DNA of 8,053 nucleotides from an uncultured Bacillota bacterium (GCA_947179265.1 CAMXBB010000058.1:1-8053), one strand, 5' to 3'; positions 1-5,426 are shown, counted from the first letter of the stretch. Notes: generated by a model not told the origin, from the sequence alone. A program made the numbers and translations.

Positions 1-75
1 TCCAAACAATTAGATTTTATTAAAGAATTGAATAACTCTTTATATATTAAAAATATGTATACTACATATTTTTAA
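1..75 (+). CDS. Possible C-terminal end of a gene (partial)
   Basis: Frame 1 on the + strand is open from the window edge for 24 codons and stops at TAA 73-75. The tail has an ordinary protein composition (it begins SKQLDFIKELNNS). The other two + frames hit stops within 21 bases. An inverted repeat covers the last codons and could be the gene's terminator. Twenty-four open codons in AT-rich DNA can occur by chance, so this is weak. No function can be assigned from the fragment. Confidence 0.3.
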   Translation, partial: SKQLDFIKELNNSLYIKNMYTTYF

Positions 76-77
76 TA
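45..77. terminator. Perfect 15-bp inverted repeat, possible terminator
   Basis: Bases 45-59 and 63-77 are exact reverse complements around a 3-base TAC loop. The stem carries an A-run on one arm and a T-run on the other. It overlaps the stop codon of the possible upstream gene tail, which suits a transcription terminator usable from either side. It contains only A-T pairs apart from one G-C, so strength is uncertain. It also separates the upstream gene from the toxin promoter. Confidence 0.45.
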
Positions 78-122
78 AGTGTTTTATTATATGAAATAAA
101 CCCAAATCCTATATAAAAATAA

Positions 123-151
123 TTGATTAAATCCTCTTTGTCTACTATACT
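123..151 (+). promoter_or_regulatory. Promoter of the small toxin-like mRNA
   Basis: TTGATT (123-128) is followed by a 17-base spacer and TATACT (146-151), a good sigma-70/sigma-A match. Transcription should start near base 158, so the RNA begins with the GGGAATACTTAA arm (159-170). That arm is exactly complementary to 365-376 at the far end of the same transcript. The 5' UTR would be about 48 nt. Confidence 0.7.
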
Positions 152-181
152 TTACTTAGGGAATACTTAATAGTTGAGTGC

Positions 182-201
182 TTACCTCCGAAAGGAGGTG
201 A
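182..201 (+). promoter_or_regulatory. Hairpin sequestering the toxin ribosome binding site
   Basis: Bases 182-189 pair with 194-201 around a GAAA (GNRA) tetraloop: six Watson-Crick pairs ACCTCC/GGAGGT plus one U-G and one U-A. The right arm contains most of the AGGAGG ribosome binding site (193-198), which sits 7 bases before the ATG at 206. The strongest ribosome binding site here is thus buried in a very stable stem. Control of translation by SD sequestration is typical of type I toxin mRNAs. Confidence 0.8.
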
Positions 202-205
202 TGAA

Positions 206-280
206 ATGACTAAGAAAGATTTTTTAATCTCTGCTTTAATCATTATCATCATTCTACTTATTTTTCTGTTATTTAAATGA
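206..280 (+). CDS. Small hydrophobic peptide, type I toxin-like
   Basis: This 24-codon gene starts with ATG 7 bases after AGGAGG and ends in TGA. The peptide has a short polar start (MTKKD), a run of Ile, Leu and Phe from residue 6 to 23, and a final Lys, so it should form one transmembrane helix. Size and layout match membrane-acting type I toxins such as the Ibs, TisB, Fst and BsrG/TxpA groups, though I recognise no specific family in the sequence. A two-codon ATG-AAA-TGA (201-209) overlaps its start, but it is only 2 bases from the SD and unlikely to be used. The flanking RNA structures and convergent antisense promoter support a toxin role; without them it could pass for noise. Confidence 0.7.
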   Translation: MTKKDFLISALIIIIILLIFLLFK

Positions 281-290
281 TAATGAATTA

Positions 291-328
291 TAAAAAGAAA
301 AAGCACTCAATCTAATAAGATTAAGTGC
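291..328 (-). terminator. Terminator of the antisense RNA
   Basis: Bases 303-313 pair with 318-328 (11 positions, one C-A mismatch) around an AATA loop. On the minus strand the stem is followed at once by TTTTTCTTTTTA (302 to 291), a classic intrinsic terminator. On the + strand no T-run follows, so it should act only on minus-strand transcripts, just beyond the stop codon of the small peptide gene. Confidence 0.8.
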
Positions 329-344
329 AAACCCAATTATAGGT

Positions 345-382
345 GAGTACTCAACTCTGAAATGTTAAGTATTCCCTTTTTT
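345..382 (+). terminator. Terminator of the toxin mRNA
   Basis: GAGTACT (345-351) and AAC (353-355) pair with GTT (364-366) and AGTATTC (368-374), with a C-A mismatch and an 8-base loop. CC and TTTTTT (377-382) follow. The right arm is the same sequence that can pair with the mRNA 5' end. Once transcription is complete this hairpin can therefore be exchanged for the long-range stem. Confidence 0.7.
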
Positions 383-410
383 ATTTTATGCAAGTTTCAT
401 GCACAAATAC

Positions 411-439
411 ATTATAACAAATAAAAGATTTTTCAACAA
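411..439 (-). promoter_or_regulatory. Strong promoter of the antisense RNA
   Basis: Read on the minus strand, TTGTTG (439-434) is followed by 17 bases and TATAAT (416-411), preceded by TG one base upstream (extended -10). This is the best promoter in the window and clearly closer to consensus than the opposing toxin promoter. An excess of antisense RNA over toxin mRNA is expected from a type I antitoxin. Confidence 0.75.
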
Positions 440-516
440 GTTTTTTTATTATTTATTATTATTCAAATGTCTTGTTATGACATCAACCATGTGAGTATAA
501 GTACTTAAAATATCAC

Positions 517-1329
517 TTAGTTGTTTATAGATGTATATCTACTCTTATCAAACATTGACCAAGGAGCAAATTTATCTCCTTCGGTATGCCCCGAAATAGC
601 AAAGCTTTTAAAACCATAACTAGATAATATTTCTTCATTCTTTTCTAACTTTTTGAGTAATTCTTTTATAACATAAGCCCAAACTTTATCTGGTATCATC
701 TCATACTTTTCAGGAATATATTTGGATACAATATCAGAATCTAATCCTAGAGATTTTAAGAACTCTATTCTTTCTCTTCTAGTTATTTGATATTCTTCAT
801 TATCTATCAAGAATGTTTGATAATCTCTAAAGTTTTCGATATTTAAACTTCTTAATTTATACCAAGGAATATAATATCTTTCATGAGTACAAATACTTTT
901 TGATACTTCTCTGCCATCAAAACCTTTAGATACAGCATCAATATAAACCCCATCACCTATTTCTACTCTAACTGATATTCCTGCTAATCTCTCATATCTT
1001 TCAGTTGGTACACTATTAATGTTAAATAATACTATTACACCATTTTCATCTATCTCTTTTGCTCGAACAAGACCATTATAAAATGAATTCTTTTTACCAG
1101 CATTTTCGACACCTATAAGTGGTGGTCTTCCTTTCAAAGTATCAAATCTATTTTGATCAAAACTTTCATAATAATCTTTATTATTCAAATAATCCTCTGT
1201 TGTCTCAACAATAACTAAATCAGTTATCGGACTTAACTCAGGAAAGAAATATGATAGATTTAACATTTCACTAGTTCTATAATAGTTCATCATTTTCGCT
1301 TTATCTTTTTCATTATTCATATTTAACAT
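517..1329 (-). CDS. Conserved-looking cytoplasmic protein, function unknown
   Basis: This encodes 270 residues with no signal peptide or membrane segment. I do not recognise the family. The sequence has stretches that look constrained: FDQNRFDTLKGRPPL (57-71), ERYERLAGISV (110-120), GFDGREVSKSI (137-147), HERYYIPWYKLR (149-160) and ISGHTEGDKFAPWSMFDKSR (245-264). They are rich in Arg, His, Asp and aromatic residues, as in a nucleotide- or phosphate-binding enzyme, but that is only a guess. The ATG at 1329 is preceded by AAGGAG with an 11-base gap; the ATG three codons later would be 20 bases away, so the first is preferred. The gene lies after the terminator of the secretion cassette and has its own promoter-like -10, so it is probably a separate unit. 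I see no clear terminator after it. Confidence 0.85.
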   Translation of the reverse strand: MLNMNNEKDKAKMMNYYRTSEMLNLSYFFPELSPITDLVIVETTEDYLNNKDYYESFDQNRFDTLKGRPPLIGVENAGKKNSFYNGLVRAKEIDENGVIVLFNINSVPTERYERLAGISVRVEIGDGVYIDAVSKGFDGREVSKSICTHERYYIPWYKLRSLNIENFRDYQTFLIDNEEYQITRRERIEFLKSLGLDSDIVSKYIPEKYEMIPDKVWAYVIKELLKKLEKNEEILSSYGFKSFAISGHTEGDKFAPWSMFDKSRYTSINN

Positions 1330-1354
1330 ATTATAAAGAGCTCCTTATAAATAT

Positions 1355-1363
1355 AGTATAACA
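1355..1363 (-). promoter_or_regulatory. Extended -10 promoter of the 517-1329 gene
   Basis: The minus strand reads TGTTATACT, a TG-N-TATACT extended -10, about 25 bases upstream of the ATG and between the upstream terminator and the AAGGAG ribosome binding site. No good -35 is visible at 17 bases, as is common for extended -10 promoters. The 5' UTR would be only about 20 nt. Confidence 0.5.
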
Positions 1364-1391
1364 TATAGTTGGTATTTTTATTTTGTTTCAT

Positions 1392-1422
1392 AAAAAAAAG
1401 ACATATCATAAAATGTTATGTC
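1392..1422 (-). terminator. Terminator of the SipW cassette
   Basis: GACATA (1400-1405) and CAT (1407-1409) pair with ATG (1413-1415) and TATGTC (1417-1422), with one T-T mismatch and an AAA loop. Eight Ts follow on the minus strand (1399 to 1392). It lies 40 bases past the stop of the last substrate gene and closes the five-gene minus-strand unit. Confidence 0.75.
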
Positions 1423-1461
1423 CAAAGGTTATCAAATGTTAAAAAGTTTTGAGCATAAGAT

Positions 1462-2085
1462 CTAGTCTTCTTCTTCTGGTGGAGGTGTTGGCTTTTCTGG
1501 CCTTGGAGGTCTAGGCTTTTCCTCACCATCATTTTTTTTATTTTGAATATAGTTTAAGTTCAACTTAAAGGTATTTGTTGTTCCTTCTGAAGGAAGATCA
1601 CTATCCTCTATGTCATAAAGAAATTCTAGTTTAAACTTAATTCTCTTCTTTGATGATGCACCAATAGTATCTCCAATTTTTATTTTACTACCATCAACAT
1701 ATTCGATTGTATAATCTAAATACTTCTCTTGAGCTGGAGTAAAACCAACTACATCAATAGAAGATAGTCTAGCATCTACAGTTCCACTATTTACTACATC
1801 AACTTCAAATTCATAGTATTCTCCCGGTGTTGTTAACTCTAATCCAAAATTAATTTGCATATGATTATTTTCATCTATAACAGCAGCCACTAGAGGTGTC
1901 ATACTACCATCACTTACTGTAATATCTTCAAAGTGAATATCCCAACTATTAGGTCGTACAGAGACATTACCATTAAAACTTATAGTTGTACTTATACTAG
2001 CAAACGCTATTCCAATAAATAATATTAGTAACAATATAATTTTTTTACTTTTAGATACTTTCTTTTCTTTATTCAGTTCTTTCAT
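1462..2085 (-). CDS. SipW-type secreted protein with Pro/Glu tail
   Basis: This 207-residue protein has a basic start, a hydrophobic segment (16-30, KIILLLILFIGIAFA) and a SipW-dependent-type junction running into STTISFNG and NSWDIHF (47-52). The body (about 31-182) is predicted beta-rich and shares ordered motifs with its two paralogues: PGEYYEFEVDVVNSGTVDA (87-105), QEKYLDYTIEYV (119-130) and LPSEGTTNTFKLNLNYIQ (164-181). This is the TasA/camelysin-like layout of surface fibre proteins cleaved by SipW-type peptidases. The last 20 or so residues are Pro, Glu and Arg rich (EKPRPPRPEKPTPPPEEED) and probably disordered. There is no LPXTG motif or C-terminal membrane anchor. The start is set by GAGGTAG before the ATG. 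It is the last gene of the cassette, 119 bases after the preceding gene. Confidence 0.85.
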   Translation of the reverse strand: MKELNKEKKVSKSKKIILLLILFIGIAFASISTTISFNGNVSVRPNSWDIHFEDITVSDGSMTPLVAAVIDENNHMQINFGLELTTPGEYYEFEVDVVNSGTVDARLSSIDVVGFTPAQEKYLDYTIEYVDGSKIKIGDTIGASSKKRIKFKLEFLYDIEDSDLPSEGTTNTFKLNLNYIQNKKNDGEEKPRPPRPEKPTPPPEEED

Positions 2086-2108
2086 GTCATCTACCTCAAA
2101 TCTTTATT

Positions 2109-2166
2109 TGATATATAATATTTAGTACTTCTCTATTTTATCAGATTAGCTATCTAGATAATTATC
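2109..2166 (-). promoter_or_regulatory. Weak internal promoter and overlapping palindromes
   Basis: The 119-base gap before the last substrate gene holds two overlapping perfect 10-bp palindromes, TATCTAGATA (2151-2160) and GATAATTATC (2157-2166). On the minus strand these lie upstream of CTGATA, an 18-base gap and TATTAT, a weak promoter match. TGATAAAAT, an extended -10-like sequence, is also present. This could be an internal promoter with an operator, but in AT-rich DNA the evidence is slight. Confidence 0.25.
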
Positions 2167-2204
2167 CTTATCAACATATAAAGTATCGATTACTTACGTC
2201 TAAT

Positions 2205-2831
2205 TTACTCTGCTTCTTCTTCTCCACCTGGACCTTCTGGCTTTTCCGGTTTAGGTGCACAACTTCCAGCTTGTACATAAGGAATATTAATCGTTATTTT
2301 ACCACTACCATCAGTAGGCAAATTGCTAAGATCTGCATCCTGATTAACAGAAAATCTAATTTTTAACCATTCTTCTTCATTATTACCTGGCAATATATCA
2401 CAAGACTTTACAGGAGTATTATCTTTAGCATATAAAATTTCATAATTAACATAAGGCTTATATTCATCTGGGAAATCAATGATTTCTAAATCAGATACCA
2501 TAGCATCTGTTGATCCATAGTTGACAAGATTAACTTCAGCTTCAAAAATTTCCTCTACACTCGAAAACTTTGTATAAAGACTTATACTTGATCCATCATC
2601 TGCAATGGAAACAGAGCTTGTAGATGCTGTGCTATTACTACTTATTGCAAGTCCCTCAAAACGAACTCCCCAAATTCCACCAGATATAGTTGAATTACCA
2701 TTAATACTCAAAGAAGATTGAATATAAGCATAACCTATTCCGATAACTACAAAAGAAAAGATTATAGATATAATAACTATACTTTTTGTACTTAATTTAC
2801 CTTTTCTACTTTTAAGTTTCATACTATTCAT
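2205..2831 (-). CDS. SipW-type secreted protein with two cysteines
   Basis: This 208-residue paralogue of the flanking substrates has a basic N-terminus, a long hydrophobic segment (18-36, IVIISIIFSFVVIGIGYAY), then SSLSINGNS and IWGVRFEG. Motif order is kept but degenerate: EEIFEAEVNLVNYGSTDA (93-110), YKPYVNYEILYA (124-135) and LPTDGSGKITINIPYVQ (171-187). A Ser/Thr-rich stretch (64-84) replaces part of the loop seen in the others. It has two Cys in the exported part (144 and 191), absent from the other two, which could form a disulphide or a link. The tail PKPEKPEGPGGEEEAE is short, Pro/Gly rich and acidic. The start ATG follows AAGGG by 10 bases. The gene begins 23 bases after the stop of the DUF5305-like gene, so the two are almost surely cotranscribed. 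Confidence 0.85.
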   Translation of the reverse strand: MNSMKLKSRKGKLSTKSIVIISIIFSFVVIGIGYAYIQSSLSINGNSTISGGIWGVRFEGLAISSNSTASTSSVSIADDGSSISLYTKFSSVEEIFEAEVNLVNYGSTDAMVSDLEIIDFPDEYKPYVNYEILYAKDNTPVKSCDILPGNNEEEWLKIRFSVNQDADLSNLPTDGSGKITINIPYVQAGSCAPKPEKPEGPGGEEEAE

Positions 2832-2854
2832 AATTATTCAACCCTTCTTCGATA

Positions 2855-3514
2855 TTATTTTCTTTTTAGTTTTGGTATTTGCATTTGTTTCATCTTTGGT
2901 AATTGTAAACTATCTAATACATTCTTTTTCTTTTCTTCACGTTTTTCTTTGTTTTTTATTGGTGATACCTTATATAAACTTCCATCTGGTATCTCAATAA
3001 TTGTTGTCTTATATATATCTTCTAGAATCTTAGAATTTTTTATATTTTTTTCTAATTCTTCTTGTTCTTTAATATACTCTTCAAATTTTGATGTTAATTC
3101 ATCATTAGCCTTTAAAATATACACATTGGCTTCATTTTCATGAAGTAAAATAAAGTCACAAGTATAATCTCCTTCGATATAGTAAATAGGTTTTCGTACC
3201 TTTTCTGAAATATCTACTAAATCATCAATAGTACTTACATATACGATTGTTTTTCCTTTTATATCAGGTATTTTTTCACTAGATACAATGATTGATAAAA
3301 ATGCTTTTTTTATCTTTTTTAAGAAATCATAATACAAATCAACATCTGACTTAGGACTTGCAAAATGCATTATTAAACAACCTGCTGCTATTGCTGCTAT
3401 AATAAACGATAAAATAACAGTTAACATATAACTATTATTTATTAGGGAACAAAATGCTGCTATCATTAATAAAACCATACTTATTAACACTATCGCTCTT
3501 ATATTATCTTTCAT
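2855..3514 (-). CDS. Two-TM protein with DUF5305-like cytoplasmic segment
   Basis: This 219-residue protein starts at the ATG at 3514. A GTG three codons upstream is in frame but lies inside the ribosome binding site, so it is not the start. It has two close membrane helices (about 6-24 and 30-51) with a very short outer loop, so nearly everything is cytoplasmic. Residues 89-134 (including IVYVSTIDDLVDISEKVRKP at 90-109, then YIEGDY and VYILK) resemble the conserved tail of DUF5305 proteins, which sit beside SipW-type peptidases in archaea and Bacillota; this is from memory of the pattern. The usual large outer domain of that family is absent. A charged, possibly coiled segment (139-165) and a basic tail with LPKMK and IPKLK repeats follow. 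It sits directly after the peptidase gene (21 bases), so a role in handling or regulating the same substrates is likely. Confidence 0.75.
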   Translation of the reverse strand: MKDNIRAIVLISMVLLMIAAFCSLINNSYMLTVILSFIIAAIAAGCLIMHFASPKSDVDLYYDFLKKIKKAFLSIIVSSEKIPDIKGKTIVYVSTIDDLVDISEKVRKPIYYIEGDYTCDFILLHENEANVYILKANDELTSKFEEYIKEQEELEKNIKNSKILEDIYKTTIIEIPDGSLYKVSPIKNKEKREEKKKNVLDSLQLPKMKQMQIPKLKRK

Positions 3515-3519
3515 TTTAT

Positions 3520-3528
3520 TCACCCTTT
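3520..3528 (-). promoter_or_regulatory. Ribosome binding site fixing the DUF5305-like start
   Basis: The minus strand reads AAAGGGTGA, then ATAAA and ATG (3514-3512). The alternative GTG at 3523-3521 is part of this site and cannot be the start codon. The site lies in the 21-base gap after the peptidase stop codon. Confidence 0.7.
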
Positions 3529-3535
3529 CTAAAAA

Positions 3536-4708
3536 TTATTTCAATATTTCCGATATCCATACTGACGGATATCCAATAAATGGCACTTTAACTATTACTT
3601 TTCCATTTATCTCATCTAAGGTAATATTTAATCCATCATCACCATTGTTAGCATCACCTTTAGTACGATAAATGATTTTGCCTTCATTATTCTTTTCCTT
3701 AGATGTTACTCTATGAACAATATTTAATCCATTATGTTCATATACAATAACATCACCTTTATTTATTTCATCATCACTTTTAACCTTATTGACTAATACT
3801 GCATCTCCAACTTTTATCTCTGGATGCATTGATCCAGTCGCTATACCTAATAGATATAATGGGAAAACTCCAGATATTAAGCAAATCAATATTGCTGTTA
3901 CTCCAACTAATATCAAATCAGTTGGTCTGAAAGTATTAACATTATATTTATAGTCTGCTCCATTAGTATACTCTCTTATTTCTCTAGAAGAATATTGATA
4001 TACTAAGAATGGTAATACCAATCCAAGCATTGATGTAACATATTCTCCTAAATCTGGGAATATCGGAACTAAATATACGTATAAATCTAATACCAATCGA
4101 TAAATCAATGATGCTCTATATCCAACATGATATGTTAAATATGTTAACATTAAGTTTTTAGCAATTGATGGTAAGAAAACGGACGTTACTATTCTAAAAA
4201 CTCTTATTCCTGATGTAAACATATCCAATCTTATTTTTGATGATATATCTATTAGAATTAAAACAAATGTTAACAAAATAATAATTGCTTTATTAGTTGA
4301 TTCCTTTTCTCTATTATTACTTATTATAATATATCTAAATATTTCTGATGCAATAACAACAAATACTGGAGCAAGTATATTATTAATTATCATCAAAGGA
4401 CTTAATGAATAGGCATTTTTCAAAAAACCAAATGCAAATCCTGATATATACAATAAGCCAAAATAGAATAATACTTGAATTATTACTAATCTAAGCACAT
4501 TCTTCTTTAAGTAAGTAAGCTTATCTTTATGATAACCTAATGCTACTGAAGCAATAAAGGTTACTACTATAAGATTTGCTGCAGTAATCGTTTCTGCATA
4601 TTTTAGATAGTGATTTATAAGTACTGTTAGATAGAATACTATATAAATTACCAAATAAGCTAACATGCAAATACTTAAAGTTTTCTTTCTATTCTTTACT
4701 TCATTCAT
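3536..4708 (-). CDS. sipW: SipW-type signal peptidase I fused to polytopic membrane domain
   Basis: This 390-residue serine peptidase removes signal peptides at the outer face of the membrane. The catalytic domain is the last 110 or so residues: GSMHPEIKVGDAVLV (292-306) carries the nucleophile Ser293, GLNIVHRV (327-334) carries His332 in place of the lysine of standard bacterial LepB, and RTKGDANNGDDG (348-359) carries Asp352. This Ser-His-Asp set defines the archaeal/ER type, including Bacillus SipW. Classical SipW is about 190 residues. Here an N-terminal domain of about 260 residues is added, with some seven or eight membrane helices before the anchor helix at 264-290. I do not recognise that domain; loop motifs include SEIFRYIII (121-129) and YHVGYRASLIYRLVLDLY (193-210). 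AGGAG lies 9 bases before the ATG. The gene follows its first substrate by 106 bases and precedes the DUF5305-like gene. Confidence 0.9.
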   Translation of the reverse strand: MNEVKNRKKTLSICMLAYLVIYIVFYLTVLINHYLKYAETITAANLIVVTFIASVALGYHKDKLTYLKKNVLRLVIIQVLFYFGLLYISGFAFGFLKNAYSLSPLMIINNILAPVFVVIASEIFRYIIISNNREKESTNKAIIILLTFVLILIDISSKIRLDMFTSGIRVFRIVTSVFLPSIAKNLMLTYLTYHVGYRASLIYRLVLDLYVYLVPIFPDLGEYVTSMLGLVLPFLVYQYSSREIREYTNGADYKYNVNTFRPTDLILVGVTAILICLISGVFPLYLLGIATGSMHPEIKVGDAVLVNKVKSDDEINKGDVIVYEHNGLNIVHRVTSKEKNNEGKIIYRTKGDANNGDDGLNITLDEINGKVIVKVPFIGYPSVWISEILK

Positions 4709-4735
4709 CTCTGTATGCTCCTATTTATTTTTTGA

Positions 4736-4782
4736 AGTAAATCTATTCCATTTTAAATATTTCAAAATAGAATAGATTTACT
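4736..4782 (-). promoter_or_regulatory. Long intercistronic hairpin between substrate and peptidase genes
   Basis: Bases 4736-4748 pair perfectly with 4770-4782 (13 bp). After one C-A mismatch, ATTTT (4750-4754) pairs with AAAAT (4764-4768), leaving a 9-base loop. No T-run follows on the minus strand, so it is not an ordinary terminator. Such a stem at the 3' end of the first reading frame could protect the upstream message from 3' exonucleases and so keep substrate mRNA above peptidase mRNA. That role is inference. Confidence 0.6.
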
Positions 4783-4814
4783 GTACAAGAATTAATCCTG
4801 TACAATATATTTTT

Positions 4815-5426
4815 TTATTTATCTTGTTGGAAAGTCAATACTGTTTGTAATTGAATATTTTTAGTAATACCAGCAGTAGCTTCTGCTTCAGTTGGAAGCT
4901 TGTCTTGATCTTCCTTGTATGTAACTGTTACTCTAACATACATTGTTTCTCCAGCAGCAATCTTTTGATTAGTTAATTGAATTTTTTCTTCATCATTGCC
5001 TTCGCCCTTTACTTCTACAATTTCATAATCTAAGAATTCAGCTTGTCTTGCAGATAATTTTTTTGTATCTGAATGAGTAACACTAGCCAATACGGCATCA
5101 ATACTTCCAGCATTTTCAATTGGAACTATAAAAGAATAATAATCACCAGGAAGTTCTAAATCAACTGTATAATTAATAATTATTTCTCCATTTGGACCAT
5201 CTTCTATTGTTGGTTTTGGTGGTTTTGGATCGTCATCTGGTTCTACTACTATATCTTCTTCATCTGGTTTCTTAATCTCCCATTGATTTGATTTAACATT
5301 AACAATACCATTAAAAATATAATTGGTACTAAGTGCAGCATAACCTACTCCGATACCTACTAGAAGTACTGCAAGCGCTACAAGTAATTTACGATTATCC
5401 TTTCTTCTTTTTTCTTCACTTTTCAT
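4815..5426 (-). CDS. SipW-type TasA-like secreted protein, first gene of cassette
   Basis: This 203-residue protein starts at the ATG at 5426, 7 bases after AGGAGG. An upstream in-frame ATG (5459) would place this perfect ribosome binding site inside the gene, so it is rejected. It has a basic N-terminus (MKSEEKRRKDNRK), a hydrophobic segment (14-30) ending GIGVGYAA, then LSTNYIFNG and NQWEIKK. An acidic, Pro-rich insert (53-78, including EPDDDPKPPKP) comes straight after the first strand; in the two paralogues a comparable segment is at the C-terminus. The core shows PGDYYSFIVPIENAGSIDA (93-111), QAEFLDYEIVEV (128-139) and LPTEAEATAG (177-186), and ends at the final strand without a tail. 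It is probably the main fibre or surface subunit, cleaved by the peptidase encoded just downstream. It has its own strong promoter and a leader of about 95 nt. Confidence 0.87.
   Translation of the reverse strand: MKSEEKRRKDNRKLLVALAVLLVGIGVGYAALSTNYIFNGIVNVKSNQWEIKKPDEEDIVVEPDDDPKPPKPTIEDGPNGEIIINYTVDLELPGDYYSFIVPIENAGSIDAVLASVTHSDTKKLSARQAEFLDYEIVEVKGEGNDEEKIQLTNQKIAAGETMYVRVTVTYKEDQDKLPTEAEATAGITKNIQLQTVLTFQQDK

Larger units (their letters stand above)
159..376 (+). repeat. Inverted repeats joining the 5' and 3' ends of the toxin mRNA
   Basis: Bases 159-170 (GGGAATACTTAA) are exactly complementary to 365-376. Bases 174-182 (TTGAGTGCT) pair with 346-354 with one G-U wobble. Bases 174-183 also pair perfectly with 301-310 (AAGCACTCAA). 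The mRNA 5' end therefore has two alternative partners in its own 3' UTR. Long-range 5'-3' pairing that keeps a toxin mRNA untranslated is known in hok mRNA and in AapA1-type loci; applying that here is inference. Confidence 0.7.
291..404 (-). ncRNA. Candidate antisense antitoxin RNA
   Basis: A strong minus-strand promoter (411-439) predicts a start near base 404, and the terminator at 291-328 predicts an end near 292, giving an RNA of about 110 nt with no convincing ORF. It is fully complementary to the last 90 or so bases of the toxin mRNA, including both 3' arms that pair with the toxin 5' end. It also carries the same GGGAATACTTAA sequence as the toxin 5' end, so it competes for the identical 3' site. 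The convergent 3'-overlapping layout resembles txpA/RatA and bsrG/SR4 of Bacillus subtilis. No coverage of the peptide ORF itself is predicted. Confidence 0.65.

Noticed and set aside
201..209. Two-codon upstream ORF overlapping the toxin start
   Set aside because: Its ATG is only 2 bases from the SD, too close to be an efficient start; it is noted only as a possible curiosity.
1462..2085. Sortase-anchored surface protein, because of the Pro-rich tail
   Set aside because: There is no LPXTG motif, C-terminal hydrophobic segment or basic tail.
2949..3143. 64-codon open frame on the + strand
   Set aside because: It lies wholly inside the DUF5305-like gene on the other strand, has no ribosome binding site of note and its composition reflects the antisense of that gene.
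3521..3523. GTG start for the DUF5305-like gene
   Set aside because: The GTG is part of the AAAGGGTGA ribosome binding site of the ATG at 3514.
3536..4350. CPBP-type intramembrane protease in the peptidase N-terminal domain
   Set aside because: SEIFRYIII loosely recalls the EExxxR motif, but the second Glu spacing and the partner His motifs are missing.
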